DNA from: Tubulanus polymorphus
Taxonomy: Eukaryota; Nemertea; Palaeonemertea; Tubulaniformes; Tubulanidae
Direction: 5' to 3'
NCBI RefSeq assembly: GCF_964204645.1
Contig: NC_134030.1
Coordinates: 10,478,278-10,538,277, forward strand
DNA: 60,000 nt
Shown: piece after piece, positions 11,191 through 23,537 of the stretch
How positions within the stretch are numbered: the stretch's first letter is position 1
How the letters are laid out: every line of letters starts with the position of its first letter
Notes under the pieces: generated by a model
Told to the model about the DNA's origin: nothing
Seen by the model: only the letters and a program-made list of their open reading frames with translations
The model's database searches: none
Position numbers and translations under genes: made by a program

Positions 11191-11483
11191 CAGGCCCGTG
11201 CAAAGGGAGGGTTCTAGGGTAGCGAACGAACCCCCCCAAAATCATCAAAGTGCCCATCAAAAGGTCACTAGTGTAAAAATATTCGGGGCAAGACTTCGGG
11301 ACAAAATTTGAACAAAATTTGGATACAAATTTCCAGTTTTTTCAAGTAATCCATTTCTGATGATTTATTCAAGGTTTTCAAGTACTCAATTTTTTTCAAA
11401 AGGAAAGTGTCCCTTTTTACGGTGAAAAAGTTTCATTTTTCTTGAAATAGAACTGCCCCTCAAAAAAGCTCGGCACGGGCCCG
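11191..11483. mobile_element. MITE with AGGCCCGTGC terminal repeats
   Basis: Left end CAGGCCCGTGCAAAGGG, right end CGGCACGGGCCCG, ~293 bp. The flanks are ATCAT on both sides (TGATCAT before, ATCATATC after), which fits a 5-bp target duplication. The interior has no ORF. Confidence 0.6.
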
Positions 11484-12533
11484 ATCATATCATCTTCAAG
11501 ACCCCCATCTTCCTGCTTGGAAGACAGTCGAACACGACATAGTCTGCCATAAAAAGGAATTCGTCCGCTTTTTATTTTCGTCTGCCCTACGTAATATTCA
11601 CCGGAAAGTACGCGCGTGCGTGCTTATGCAAAACTAGAGAAGGTGTATACAATGCTTTAGCAATAAACAGCAATTGTAAAACACGTAATATATAAAGCAG
11701 ATAATAATAGCGACCGGTCATAAAAAAGACATTAGCACAGACGAGAAAGCCGACATGTTGGATTAGCGCCGGCTATCGTGTGTCTATATTTACGCACGCT
11801 TGTACTGATGAATATTAATGAGATACTTGGTCCTACAGCCGTCGTCGCCGCTGCTAATACGGTGGACATTCACGGGGATGAATAAACAACGTCGAAAAAA
11901 ACATCGGTCACCGAGAAGCGCCGCGAAGAAGCAAAGCAAACGGTGGAACGATACGGCGGCGTCGTGCTTAAGATGTCTAAGACTATAGGAGCAGGCCCCG
12001 TAGCTTCATGTGGGGGATTTGTACGGGTTACGCTGTTGCCCAAGACCTACCTATACGGCTAGCATATGATCAGTTTGATTAGATGTGGGACCAACATAAG
12101 ATTTAACGGGACCAAGATAAGATTGCTTCAGCCGGGCCTGTACTCTGACACGGCCGACTCGAATTTTTTATTAACTGGGTGAAAACTCATTTTTGGCTTC
12201 TTTTTTTTTCCGATACTTAAACTGGCACTTCGCTTGCAAGCGACTAATTTTACAGCTTCCACTTTCCCTGAGTTCGGCGGGGTTAAGCGCGCGTTTAAGT
12301 TAGGAAAGGAGAACGTATTTCGAACAAATCTAACGCGTTAATGTGTCATACACAAGGCTTCCAGGACGCCTGATAACGCTTCCAGGGGGTCCACCAGAAT
12401 CCCTTGGGTGCATCGTCACTACTTCCCATATCTAGTTCTGCTCATTGGAAATTTGAACACGGCCCGACCAAATCAGACCACGCTATGCCCTCAAAAAGCG
12501 AGCATCGTTGTGAAATAAGTTCTTTTTACTTAC

Positions 12534-12598
12534 CTTGAGTAGCTGTGTCCATTTGACAACGGGTTGTTCAAGTCAAATACTTTGTCGAATACAATACT
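12534..12598 (-). CDS. PDE11A: PDE11 exon: GAF-B variable loop, first part
   Basis: 65 nt: 21 codons plus the first two bases of a Ser codon completed by the next exon. Acceptor is TTTCAG before AGT, donor CAAG/GTAAGT. Peptide SIVFDKVFDLNNPLSNGHSYS corresponds to the strand and loop that reads VVKFTKSFEL in vertebrate PDE11A. The sequence CAGAG allows a second acceptor 2 nt downstream; only the outer one keeps the frame. Homology is weak here because this loop is variable in the family, but the phase fits both neighbours exactly. Confidence 0.85.
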
Positions 12599-12745
12599 CT
12601 GAAACATGGTCAAATAGTTAGAACAATGACGACGTTGATGGTACTAATTGGCTTTCTAAATACAATCTTTTTTCTATGGAATACTGTTACATATGTCTAT
12701 CAATGATATACATCTATAACAACTTCATAGATGATTCTTTGTTGA

Positions 12746-12874
<129 letters not shown>

Positions 12875-12878
12875 TACT

Positions 12879-14243
12879 TACTGCCAAGTAAAAAAGGCTT
12901 TCTTACGGAGAAAAATTTTTCTTTCTGTAAACATGACGCGCATCGGAGAAGTTTACGATGAAAAATGTTTCACTGTAGTGTGAATTGAAGATTAGAATAT
13001 TCAACATTCGGATGATTATTATCTTGTCAGTGGGATGATTACTTTGAAATTTGCTCGCTTAATAGAAAAGTCAGAATATTACTCGCTTTCTTGCGCACAA
13101 ACATAAGCAGACAAATTGAAATGACCTTGCGAAAAAAAAGTTCACAGCTTGTTATATGAAAGTATATGGAGGTTACAGTTGGGCAATTTGGTATCGAATC
13201 TATATACGTACGTAAAAGAAACAAACTGCGGAAGAAAGGGCGCGGTTGACTGGGTACCTAGCGCTTCGACCACGGTTCATTGTGGTCCTTGAAATCCGTG
13301 AATATCATTGAAACTGAAAAATTATTTGCAAGGCCTTAAAAAGCATTTAATTTAGGTGTGAGGCATTGGATAAAGGGGAGAAGCATTAAATTATATTTAG
13401 ATTTTTCCAAAAAAACAAGGTCCTGACTTAAACCCCCGAAATCAAAACGTTCGTAGTTCCTGGGATAAAAATACACGTGGTTTCCGTTAGTATTCGTTAG
13501 TTGTCTCGTCGAATGTCGTGTCATCGCTACCGTTATGTGGAAATTTTGCGCACAAAAAAAAGATCGATCAAAACATATAACATAATTAGAAAAACCCATT
13601 AGTAAATTGAAATGATATATCTAGAATATGTACGCGTTATGTTTTGCACCACATTCGAAGTGGACATGATTAGGTGAGTGGTTTTAACTTAGTTTACACG
13701 TGTGTGTGTGCATATAGGATTCATATAAACAGGTGATGCAGCTAGACGTAAGCTAATATAAGAAACGGAAAAATGGCTTTTATCTATCACGGAAAATTTG
13801 TTAGATTATCTTCTTTTTGACGCTGTAAAATCCGTTACAATACCGTTTATATACATTGATCCCTAGAATGCGTTATATGAGGGGTTCTCTGTGAGTCGAT
13901 GTGCACTACGTCATCGATATCGGCATTACAAAATAATGATTACAATTGTGAATTTTGGCGTTTATTTTGTAACTGAATATATTTCATAACACTCATTTTA
14001 TTTTTGATAAATTTTGACATATATATTTCTGAGAGGATGTGTGCTACGTCATCGATATATCGGAGTTAGACTGGTTGCCGGTGAATTGAATTCAATTATT
14101 GATATATTCAAATCCAAAATAATTTTATTGATACTTGATATTACATGTGAATATCATTAATATCATCTCTTTATTGTCGTTAGTATTAAGCAATATGTGT
14201 GTTGTTTTTCAAGGCATCAATAAACTTTCAAGTTAGTTTTCTT
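12879..14243 (+). repeat. inverted duplication, left arm
   Basis: 1365 bp that is the reverse complement of 15677-17038 with only scattered mismatches in the parts compared by eye. The outer limit is at TACTGCCAAG, the inner limit at GTTTTCTT, which is also the end of the family A repeat it contains (13819-14243). Beyond both limits the sequence turns into (TA)n. It lies in the 5.6-kb intron of the phosphodiesterase gene. The short ORFs shared by the two arms show no protein signature. Confidence 0.95.
13819..14243 (+). repeat. family A repeat, copy 3 (in left arm)
   Basis: Reference copy of the ~420-bp family. Starts GACGCTGTAAAATCCGTTAC. It has an internal direct duplication of a CTACGTCATCGATAT module (near 13906 and 14042), each preceded by a TGTGCACT/TGTGTGCT box, and ends CATCAATAAACTTTCAAG then TTAGTTTTCTT. 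No coding capacity. A non-autonomous DNA element or SINE cannot be told apart by eye. Confidence 0.85.
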
Positions 14244-14245
14244 TC

Positions 14246-14519
<274 letters not shown>

Positions 14520-15676
14520 CGAAAGCGTTCTGGGGATGTATTTGTAAGTAGGATTTCGAGGTTTATCCCCAGTTATCTTGGAAAAAACCTGTTTTCTCAA
14601 TCAAAAGTGATTTCGGAGGCTCATTCCGAGTTGGCATAAGTCGGAATTAACTAGTGCTGTACAACCACTTTTAACTGGAAAAACCTAGTTCATTCCGAGT
14701 TTAGTAACTCGCAATAAACCTCAATTTCTTTTTTACAAATGTATCTTCAAGACGTTTCTGTGCGTATATTTCTAATATCTGATAACGAGGCTGTCCGAAC
14801 GAGCCGGTGAGAGAGAACGGACGAGGGACTGCATTTCCTAACCGTGATATTCTGCAGTACACACTTTAATAAAGAAGACTAAACTATGAGCTATACCATG
14901 TACCATACCACATATCGTTTAACAATCTTTTACACAATTAGAATCTAATAACTTCAAAACCAAATGAAATATTTGGTACATGTTTGAGGCGTATTGTTTG
15001 TTTAACGGTGGCATTGGTAGATACTACCGACAGCGCGGGAAGCTATTCGGCATCGTGTAATATGATCAGCATTTACTCTGGACGCGTCAATCTTAGCGCG
15101 TTTCATGGCAGATTCTGCGTAATTGTACCTAATGTAATATCGGCTTTTAGCGTCCGTATATGACGACGTCGACCTATTAGTATAAGGTTACGTATAGGGT
15201 ATGAACGAGCCGCCGCCATTACGTTACCGATACGTCGGGGGCCAGATTTGATGTCATTTTCCCATCAACATCTATCAACACGTGTGTAATAACAAAACAA
15301 AACTACATTTCAGCTCGCAAATAGAAACCTGACATTTCCGAGTTAATAATGCATACAAAAACATCGTCCAGGAAAGCAATTTCTCTTTGCGCACAGGTCG
15401 GAATGCGTTTTGACGAATGTCTCGCATATCTTTACGAGGAGGCTGAGCTCACGTCTTGACTTGCTGCGATGGACGTGGATGAATCATCTGTTTGTTGCAA
15501 TTCGTTTTCAACGCGGGTTGAAAAAAGCACATCGTTGATATACCGAAATGTCCAATTATGTGCTTCGATTCAAAACAGAAGGTAGCGGGTTTGTTAGGGA
15601 CACCGAATCAAAACAAATCAAACGAAATCTACCAATCGAATACGTAATAGGATCGATTCCTATTTTAAGATAAAAC
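14520..15676. other. spacer between inverted arms
   Basis: 1157 bp of non-TA spacer. 14620-14725 contains repeated ATTCCGAGTT boxes that may be the end of an old element (a similar CTGGGGA/CATA block is at 39972-40050). 15530-15665 is a family D copy. No exon seen. Confidence 0.6.
15530..15665 (+). repeat. family D repeat, copy
   Basis: Shares TTGTTAGGGACACCGAATCA, then AATCTACCAATCGAAT and a TAGGATCGATTCCTATTTTA tail with other family D copies (for example 51390-51545). Confidence 0.7.
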
Positions 15677-16100
15677 AAGAAAACTAACTTGAAAGTTTAT
15701 TGATGCCTTGAAAAACAACACACATATTGCTTAATACTAACGACAATAAAGAGATGATATTAATGATATTCACATGTAATATCAAGTATCAATAAAATTA
15801 TTTTAGATTTGAATATATCAATAATTGAATTCAATTGACCGGCAACCAGTCTAACTCCGATATATCGATGACGTAGCACACATCCTCTCAGAAATATATG
15901 TCAAAATTTATCAAAAATAAAATGAGTGTTATGAAATATATTCAGTTACAAAATAAACGCCAAAATTCACAATTGTAATTATTATTTTGTAATGCCGATA
16001 TCGATGACGTAGTGCACATCGACTCACAGAGAACCCCTCATATAACGCATTCTAGGGATCAATGTATATAAACGGTATTGTAACGGATTTTACAGCGTCA
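15677..16100 (-). repeat. family A repeat, copy 4 (in right arm)
   Basis: Reverse-orientation copy nearly identical to copy 3, as expected from the duplication; the two ends are as described there. Confidence 0.85.
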
Positions 16101-17038
16101 AAAAGAAGATAATCTAACAGCCTTTCCGTGATAGATAAAAGCCATTTTTCCGTTTCTTATATTAGCTTACGTCTAGCTGCATCACCTGTTTATATGAATC
16201 CTATATGCACACACACGTGTAAACTAAGTTAAAACCACTCACCTAATCATGTCCACTTCGAATGTGGTGCAAAACATAACGCGTACATATTCTAGATATA
16301 TCATTTCAATTTACTAATGGGTTTTTCTAATTATGTTATATGTTTTGATCGATCTTTTTTTTGTGCGCAAACTTGCCACATAACGGTAGCGATGACACGA
16401 CATTCGACAAGACAACTAACGAATACTAACGGAAACCACGTGTATTTTTATCCCAGGAACTACGAACGTTTTGATTTCGGGGGTTTAAGTCAGGACCTTG
16501 TTTTTTTTGGAAAAATCTAAATATAATTTAAAGCTTCTCCCCTTTATCCAATGCCTCACACCTAAATTAAATGCTTTTTAAGGCCTTGCAAATAATTTTT
16601 CAGTTTCAATGATATTCACGGATTTCAAGGACCACAATGAACCGTGGTCGAAGCGCTAGGTACCCAGTCAACCGCGCCCTTTCTTCCGCAGTTTGTTTCT
16701 TTTACGTACGTATATAGATTCGATACCAAATTGCCCAACTGTAACCTCCATATGCTTTCATATAACAAGCGGTGAACTTTTTTTTCGCAAGGTCATTTCA
16801 ATTTGTCTGCTTATGTTTGTGCGCAAGAAAGCGAGTAATATTCTGACTTTTCCATTAAGCGAGCAAATTTCAAAGTAATCATCCCACTGACAAGATAATA
16901 ATCATCCGAATGTTGAATATTCTAATCTTCAATTCACACTACAGTGAAACATTTTTCATCGTAAACTTCTCCGATGCGCGTCACGTTTACAGAAAGAAAA
17001 ATTTTTCTCCGTAAGAAAGCCTTTTTTACTTGGCAGTA
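15677..17038 (-). repeat. inverted duplication, right arm
   Basis: 1362 bp, reverse complement of 12879-14243, including a family A copy at 15677-16100. Unlike the left arm it is not flanked by (TA)n, so this is likely the source copy. A homopolymer length change near 16500 breaks one shared ORF, showing the arms have begun to diverge. Confidence 0.95.
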
Positions 17039-18196
17039 CGGGAGCATGGGAGCTATCGAAAAAACCAATTTACGGTCTGTCTGGTCGGCTAGTGAAGATT
17101 CTGTCAGGGCAGAGACGGGGAAATCGTCGTCGTCGGTTTTAATTAGGTTTGTACATGTATTATCAAATTTCCAGTCACGTATTCAACGCCCGATCCTAAT
17201 TGCTCGCTTAATCATCCTAGATATCATTAAAATGACACTCTAGGAAAAGACGTATGCTTGTTTCTTTCAAAAGCAACGCTTCCCAGCCCGCAGACGAAGA
17301 AAAAAACGAATTTCGCTTTTCGCGGCTATCGGGACGTCGTAGCATTACGCCGCGCGCGTTTCGAAAGCGATCTTAATTTGCAGACAACCTTCTGTACAGT
17401 CTTACTTAAACTCTCACCGAATTATCTTGTGCACGTCTTATTTGATGTAGAACACATCCAAACATACACAGTCGTCGATGATGGCTTGAGTGTCTACTTT
17501 TCTGATTAAGATTGTCGTTGATTAATCCCGCAGACGAAGACGACGACGACCGCTCCTTCTAACGATGCAGCTTCTGTATTTGACCCATGCCGTATATTTG
17601 GTTTGAAGTGCAAGTATGTAATGAAAACACAGTCGCCAAAACACAATCCACGATGGTTGTGGAGAATATTACGACTATATCGGTACTTCGATTTTCGATT
17701 TCAAAATCAAACCCTCTGTTTCGTTCCCGGTAGGTGTGGTCAGTTTGCGAAGGATACAATATTCTAACAAAATTGAAGTTAACAAACCAATCAAAATTGA
17801 TAGGAGGGAAAATTAGAAACTAGAAGATGGTCCATTATGCAACAAAATGATTTGTGATCCTTGAAGAATAAGATTTCAATGTTGACGGTATTACTGAAAA
17901 CATTGAAATCTTTATAGGAATATATAGTGCAACTTAACGCCATAACAGACTCCACTTCATCTCACTCTCAACTGATAATGTATTTCGCCTAATTGAAAAG
18001 GGATCGTGAATAAATCGGATTCATAGAATCAGTCTTAACATCGAGATCAAATGCATGTGCTCGTGATATAGGCCGTTAAGTAGGTTGTCTGCCCAGGGAA
18101 CCTACTGATTCGTTTTCCGATATTAAGTGGTTTTTCAAATACCTACACCGCAGCCGCAGGATTGCATGTCTATATATCTGATTACAGGCGGCCTAC
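17039..18196. other. intron remainder
   Basis: 3' part of the large intron. A family D copy lies at 17655-17770 (GTACTTCGATTTTCGATTTC, CCCGGTAGGTGTGG). The rest is unassigned, with two CAGACGAAGA boxes about 240 bp apart (17290, 17531). Confidence 0.6.
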
Positions 18197-18334
18197 CTCT
18201 TCGTTCAGATCACGCAGCAATACCGAACATTTCTCGCACTTAAGCAGCGTCTGCGAGCGTTGCATAATCTTCGTGACGACCGTGTCGACTGATGTCTGCT
18301 CCTCAAACAGATCGTGAACAACCTCCAGAAGTGC
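18197..18334 (-). CDS. PDE11A: PDE11 exon: connector helix and start of GAF-B
   Basis: 46 codons, phase 0/0, acceptor TTTAAAG before GCA, donor GAG/GTAGGC. It opens with ALLEVVHDLFEEQTS, the GAF-A/GAF-B connector that in vertebrate PDE11A reads LLEVVNDLFEEQT. It then gives VTKIMQRSQTLLKCEK and CSVLLRDLNEE, the first helix and strand of GAF-B. This is one of the most PDE11-specific stretches in the gene. It is followed by the 5.6-kb intron that contains the inverted duplication. Confidence 0.95.
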
Positions 18335-18693
18335 CTTTAAAAGAACGTAATAAGCTTATTATATCGAAGGCCTTCGGGCGGATGGACGGCGTTTTAGTTC
18401 TGATATCATCAGGTGACGTTCATACGCAAGATGCGTTTCACGTTTTGATTAGATATGGCATTTATTCGTAAAAAGACATTACGGGGTCTCTATGTTTTAG
18501 CTATGTAGTCAGTAACCGGATTGTGGTTTTGATTCGCGATCAAATATTTTGCGAACTACAATTTCGCATATGTCTTTCCGATTAATAAAGCTTACCGCTG
18601 ATAACAACCCTGTACTAAATGACTGCTAAATAAATCAATGTTTCATTAAATAATCACACGAAATACATAACATTCTATTGGAAATACATCTAG

Positions 18694-19144
18694 CAAGAAA
18701 ACTGACTTAAAAGTTTATTGACGCCTTGAAAATAACCACGTTTATTGCGTCATCTTGTCCCCAATGAATATGATATAATATAGATTATATAATGATGAGG
18801 ATTGATAAAGTTATTTGAATTTGAATATATTGATAATTGAATTTAATTGCCCGGCAACCAGTCTAGCCCCAATGTATTGACGACGAAGTGCGCATCCTCA
18901 CAAATCAGTGCACATCACATCCAAAAAAAATTATCAAAATTAATCAAATACGAAATTAGCGAAATGCAATATATCTATAATATATCTAATCATAGAATTG
19001 GACTAAACGCAAATTTAACACTTTTAATCGTTATTTTGAAACGCCTATATTGACTAGCACAACGACTTACGCAAAACCCCTTATATAACGCATAGAGAGT
19101 CATTAATGTATATAAACATAATTATAACGGTTTTTACGGCGTAA
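18694..19144 (-). repeat. family A repeat, copy 5
   Basis: Reverse orientation: CAAGAAAACTGACTTAAAAG start, GCCCGGCAACCAGTCTAGCC in the middle, ATAACGGTTTTTACGGCGT end. It fills much of the intron between the GAF-A and GAF-B exons. Confidence 0.85.
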
Positions 19145-19346
19145 ACAGATTGCAAACTGCAACAGATTGTGAACTGTGACAAACCAGTATTATCGAAATT
19201 GTTATGAAATGATATTTTTAAACTTTCAGTCGAGTAACTTTCTGTTTACTGATTCGGAAAATCGACGACAGCATAATCGAAAATCCAGAAGTATTGGCTC
19301 GTGTGGCGAAACCGATGTCGATACTAGCATTGATTGCGCCACTTAC

Positions 19347-19436
19347 CTTGTTCCTTTCGTATTCCTTTGAATGGCCGTCGAATAATTGAGCATTTTTGAT
19401 GGCAATCCCGCAGAACGTGAGGTACGTCTCGAAGAG
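19347..19436 (-). CDS. PDE11A: PDE11 exon: end of GAF-A and inter-GAF linker helix
   Basis: 30 codons, phase 0/0, acceptor GTTTCAG before CTC, donor AAG/GTAAGT. The peptide LFETYLTFCGIAIKN and then AQLFDGHSKEYERNK matches the last GAF-A strand and helix of PDE11 (vertebrates have FCGIAISNAQLF followed by RKEYERSR). This helix leads into the connector between the two GAF domains. It is spaced about 2.6 kb from the preceding exon and 1.0 kb from the next. Confidence 0.94.
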
Positions 19437-19771
19437 CTGAAACGACGAACAAAAAGTCAGACTAATGAGCGAAACGACGAGATCGCTTTCAGAAGAAACT
19501 CGTTGGACGACTATGCCATGTCGTTCTAATCACCCACTTGTCTAAGAACACGACTTCCGTTTCCAAGGTCTCTTGTTCGTTCTACGAACGTGTGTTGGCA
19601 CTTTCAAGGAAATGCCCTTATTATAGGGGAGATCTTAGAAAAAGTGTGAGGAGATGACTCAAAATTCGATAACTCTGTTACTACTGCTATGTTATTGGCT
19701 TAGGTTTGCCAAACCGATTTGAAGCAAACGAAACGTTGTCTTTAAATAAGTTTGTTTTCATCAGCTCAATG

Positions 19772-20042
19772 AGAACCCCTAACGCTCCTGTGGCAAGCAA
19801 GGGTCCACCAGGATCGCTAGTAGTGAGTACTTTTTTTTTATATTTCTAGGAAAACTGAATGAACATGTCTCTAAATACATCATAAATAGGTTATCACGAA
19901 AACTATACCTATATCTGACTAGAAAAATGAATTTAAAGTATATTTGGTGGGTCATAATGTATGGATTCGGGAGCCATTCTGTTAATTGACAACAAATCAA
20001 TTTCTGCAACGAAAGACTGAGCGTTCGTCACGCCATCTAGCG
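19772..20042 (+). repeat. family C repeat, copy
   Basis: Begins near CTCCTGTGGCAAGCAAGG, continues CCACCAGGATCGCTAGTAGT, ACTATACCTATATCTGAC, TATATTTGGTGGGTC, and ends near CGTCACGCCATCTAGCGG. About 270 bp, five copies in the window; class unknown (SINE-like size). Confidence 0.65.
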
Positions 20043-20289
20043 GGTTTAACTCGTGTTGCGGCTCCTCTTCAGCTTAGTAAACATAGTTTCTAACGATTCA
20101 ACCAAATCCCTGAAACTCGTTCATTCGGTATTGCATGTATTACACAGGCGAAATAGATATAGGGTCCGTTACTACATTGCACGTGAACTTTGGAATAAAC
20201 CGTGTCTAATGATGATCTATGGAGCAAGGTGTGAGTGCACCAAGTGATAAAAAGTGGCCGACAAGACAGTGATAAAAACTGACTCGACC

Positions 20290-20460
20290 GACCAACCCAA
20301 TGTATCTTTACTTCGATTTCTGACTTCACATAATCCGACCCCCTTTTTCGTTACCGGCAGGTGTAGTACGTAGGTTCGTAAGATAGACCGCCGGATAAAT
20401 ACCAACGATATTCAACTCGATCTAACGAATACGAGATAGGGATAATCCCTTTTTCAAAAA
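20290..20460 (+). repeat. family D repeat, copy
   Basis: TACTTCGATTTCTGACTTC, then a CCGGCAGGTGTAG box and a TAGGGATAATCCCTTTTTCA tail. Diverged member. Confidence 0.6.
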
Positions 20461-21324
20461 CCGAACGCACACCTTACAAATAAAGCTCAATCCCGATCGC
20501 CGACGACTGGGAATCGCTTAAACATCTGAATATCTTCGACGGCGTATAGAGAGTATAATCGAATCTATTGGTTTTCCAATCGCCGAGTGATAGGAGATCC
20601 GCGTCATTCATTCGGATCGACTAAAAGACGACGACGACGGTGCATAAGAGGCATTAAAACAGAGTCTCGATTCGAGAGACTCATGATTTTCCATCGCATG
20701 ACTCTTGATAGATTTATTTACGGCGTAGCGAAACGTACACAGCTGCTCCTAAAAGAATTACGGTGCGGGCTTAAAATGCCGTCTATTCATCGACAAGCCA
20801 TTAGGGGCAGTCGCTGAGACTGGTTACGCGCGGAAGACGCTTTTTAAAAATAGATAAGTTACTGAAGACGAGGTTGTCAAAAATAGATTAAGCAACGGGA
20901 CGAAAGCCGCGGCATTTAGTTTGACGAATCAACTTTCGAGTTCAGTGACTTACCGATTGCTCGACAGTTCTTGCTTTATCAAGCATATTCTGTCGGCTAA
21001 TGTCATTTATTATGGACCGCATATGATCGGAAAATATGGACTACGGGGTGATTTCCCACTCGTGGTTCTGGTCAAATCAGGTTAGCCGATTGATGATGGT
21101 TACTTCTGACGCATCGGTAATGTGTTCGGAACTTGCTCAATCGCATTATCTCGGCGTGTTCGTTCCCAGCAATGACGCTTCGTATGCGTCAACCGTAGCA
21201 AATTCCGTTCATAATTCACGATCATGTTATCATATTATCTTTTACAAATAATTTCATTAAATTATTTAGATGAAATCATTATAAACAAGTCACCATGGTG
21301 ACGACGGTTCTCGGGCTAAGGCTC

Positions 21325-21610
21325 GACTAAATTTTGTCGATACGACTTTTTGAATTTCGACCCCGTTCCTCAGTTATGAGGTCATCTCCAAGGTCATGTT
21401 GCTGAAAAACAGTTTTTAGAGTCTAGTTCTGTCGCTCTGTAGCGCACCGGACCTAATCTTTGCACACCATAACTAGACCCCCATACCGTTGTACCCAAGA
21501 TTTATCAAGATCTTAGCTAAGTAACCTGAAAGACAGGCATACGGACGGACGGATAGTACGAGAATAAGGGTCCCACGGAAGCCCGAGAACCAATACCGAA
21601 CACTACAAAG
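21325..21610 (+). repeat. family E repeat, copy 1
   Basis: Shares long blocks with 30272-30577: CGACCCCGTTCCTCAGTTAT, GAGGTCA, GCTGAAAAACAG, TGTAGCGCAC, AGACCCCCAT and TTGTACCCAAG. About 290 bp, no ORF; unclassified repeat. Confidence 0.8.
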
Positions 21611-21842
21611 GCTTTGAGACGTAGTGCGGGCCTTTATGTATTACGGGTAAATCAGAGAATGGATCATGACTGCAAAACAGCGCCATCGTTTATTTAACAA
21701 CCGACAACAGTGACTGTCACTAACATTTCCAAGTGTGTTCTTCGATTTAAACCAATAATCCTGCATAATTTCGACAGACCATCCAACTATATTCGTACTT
21801 CGATTTCAGATTTCAAAATCAAACTTTGAAGCAGGTGTGGGG

Positions 21843-21980
21843 CAAAATCAAATCAAATACAGAAAAATCAAATCAATCAAATCGATTCAAATCATTCCCC
21901 AAATCGATTCAAATCATTCCTATCAATAAAAAAAAATCAAAAATCAAGTTAAATCAAATCAAATCAAATCAATCAAAAAT
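21843..21980. repeat. degenerate (ATCAA)n low-complexity tract
   Basis: Imperfect AATCA/ATCAAA repeats ending 24 nt from the donor of the first visible phosphodiesterase exon. A partial family D copy (21770-21840) precedes it. Confidence 0.85.
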
Positions 21981-22004
21981 CAAAGAAATCCATTTAAGAC
22001 TTAC

Positions 22005-22163
22005 CTTTTCATCGTCACCGGTGAAATGACAGCCATTTTGTCGTTTATTCACTACTTGCGCGACACCTATGATCTCGCCGTCGGCGTTGTGTATAGGCAT
22101 ACACAACATGGATCCGATCCGACATCCAGCTATCCGATCTACGTCGGGGTTGTATCGGGGGTC
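22005..22163 (-). CDS. PDE11A: PDE11 exon 1 of those visible: GAF-A, C-terminal half
   Basis: 53 codons, phase 0 at both ends, acceptor TTTTCAG before GAC and donor AAG/GTAAGT. It begins DPRYNPDVDRIAGCR, continues through GSMLCMPI and GEIIGVAQVVNK, and ends FTGDDEK. The final part is an NKFDE-type motif (NK, then F, then DDE) typical of cyclic-nucleotide-binding GAF domains; in PDE11 GAF-A is the cGMP-binding one. The vertebrate gene also has an exon boundary just before the D-x-RF motif, which supports this start. Conservation is high. The exon coding the first half of GAF-A must lie upstream (higher coordinates) and was not found. A degenerate (ATCAA)n tract sits directly downstream of the donor. 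Confidence 0.95.
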
Positions 22164-22668
22164 CTGAAAATACACAATATTCGATTGATCAATACCATTC
22201 AGGGGCGATCGAGAATATTCGGAATAGAACCAGCTCAAACAAGGGGAGGATATGCAACCTTTCTATCTTAACGTCCACAGAAGATGCGATTTCAGTGATT
22301 CCAGGTGGGGAGTACGAATGCGATCATCATCGACCACCGAAAGTGGGAAATTGTATCCAATGATTTCTTAAGATGATAATCTGTAAATTCGTATAGCACC
22401 TGCTTCTTTTATGTACAAAATGTTCACCAGCGCGTTTTATAGATTTCATTGAAACTAAATGCGTTCCATACGCTTTACAGAAAATCTCTAAATCCAGAAT
22501 TGCAAAAGATTATGCAATATATCGGTAGCATTGTTGGCCAAAATGTTTTCAGACGGTTTGCGAAGGGATAAAAATGGGCCAGATACAACAATAAAATGAC
22601 CACTATGATTATCATCAAGAATGTGAACATTTATTGTCTAAATCGTCTCATTGAGTGATTGAAGAAAT
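22164..22668. other. upstream intron, nothing recognised
   Basis: Sequence just upstream of the first visible exon. I looked for the exon coding the first half of GAF-A (expected to end with a CAG or AAG before a GT, phase 0) and did not find it. Confidence 0.6.
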
Positions 22669-22963
22669 CAGGGGCGGATCCAGAGCTTAGATTGAGGGGT
22701 AGCACCCAATGAAAGGAGCAATTATCATTAAAAAGAGACATTATCCACCAGTAGCGATATGGTCTGGTGGCCTTGCCCCAGGGCAATTTTAGAAAATTAA
22801 CCCCTGCAGAAGCAATTTCCAATTTCGAACTGATTTCAAGCAAAGAAAGATATCTTAGGAGCCTTGCGGACGTCCTCAGGTGGTACCGGATTTTTAACCG
22901 GAAAGATTTTCGGGGGCCATCTGAAAATTTTGAGGGTAGCATGTGCCCCTTAATCCGCACCTG
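22669..22963. mobile_element. MITE family F, copy 1 (hAT-like ends)
   Basis: CAGGGGCGGATCCAGAGC at the left and TAATCCGCACCTG at the right. The interior matches 34877-35168 (GATTGAGGGGTAGCACCC, AACCCCTGCAGA, AGCAAAGAAAGATAT). CAGGGGCGGATCC-type ends resemble hAT non-autonomous elements. No clear 8-bp target duplication is seen. Confidence 0.7.
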
Positions 22964-23251
22964 ACAATGAGGAATCAATCGTGATTAGTGTGAAAATATA
23001 CAAGTTTCGAGTTGTCGTCTGAAGATTGTCAAGCTGACTGACGCACAGTGTCCAGTGCTAGTATAATGATTAACTCCTAAATCGATTTAAGATAAACTGA
23101 ATTAATGAAGTCATAATAGATATTGACGCTGCGGGCAGGCGATCATTCCACAAACACGTTGCAACACGTGGAAAGCTCTATTTCCGATGATAAATCTGCT
23201 GATGGGTTGGGGTGATAGTAAGTTGCGCGATGAGCGACTGGAGATACTATG

Positions 23252-23537
23252 AGCCGCGATCACACGGAGACGATTTGGCCCGGGAAAAATTGGTCCGGAA
23301 TCAGGCCCGATTCAATTCTAGTCCGTGCCTAATATTAGAGAGCGCGTTCACACGTAAACCATTCACCCGATACTTAACAACGCTTAAACAAAGCATAGAA
23401 GTCACTTCCGGTATTGAAACGTGCTAGTATATGGCTCGGACCGAACTGGCACGGGCCCATGCATTTTGCACCCGTTTAAACGGTTGTTTCGGGTCGAATT
23501 CGACAGGCCCGGGACAAAAAGCTCTTGTGAACGCAGC
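23252..23537. mobile_element. MITE family J, copy 1 (GATCACAC ends)
   Basis: Left end GCCGCGATCACACGGAGACG then TTTGGCCC; the right end is a diverged CTTGTGAACGC. The related copy at 44985-45244 has CGATCACAC at both ends with matching TTTGGCCCG subterminal boxes. Confidence 0.6.

Noticed and set aside
13336-13599. ORF shared by the two arms of the inverted duplication (partner 16317-16520; also 13039-13224 and 16693-16878)
   Set aside because: Sharing follows from the duplication; one copy is frameshifted in a homopolymer and no domain is visible.
22631-22978. 115-codon minus-strand frame
   Set aside because: It coincides with MITE family F; a similar frame occurs in the other copy at 34668-35136.
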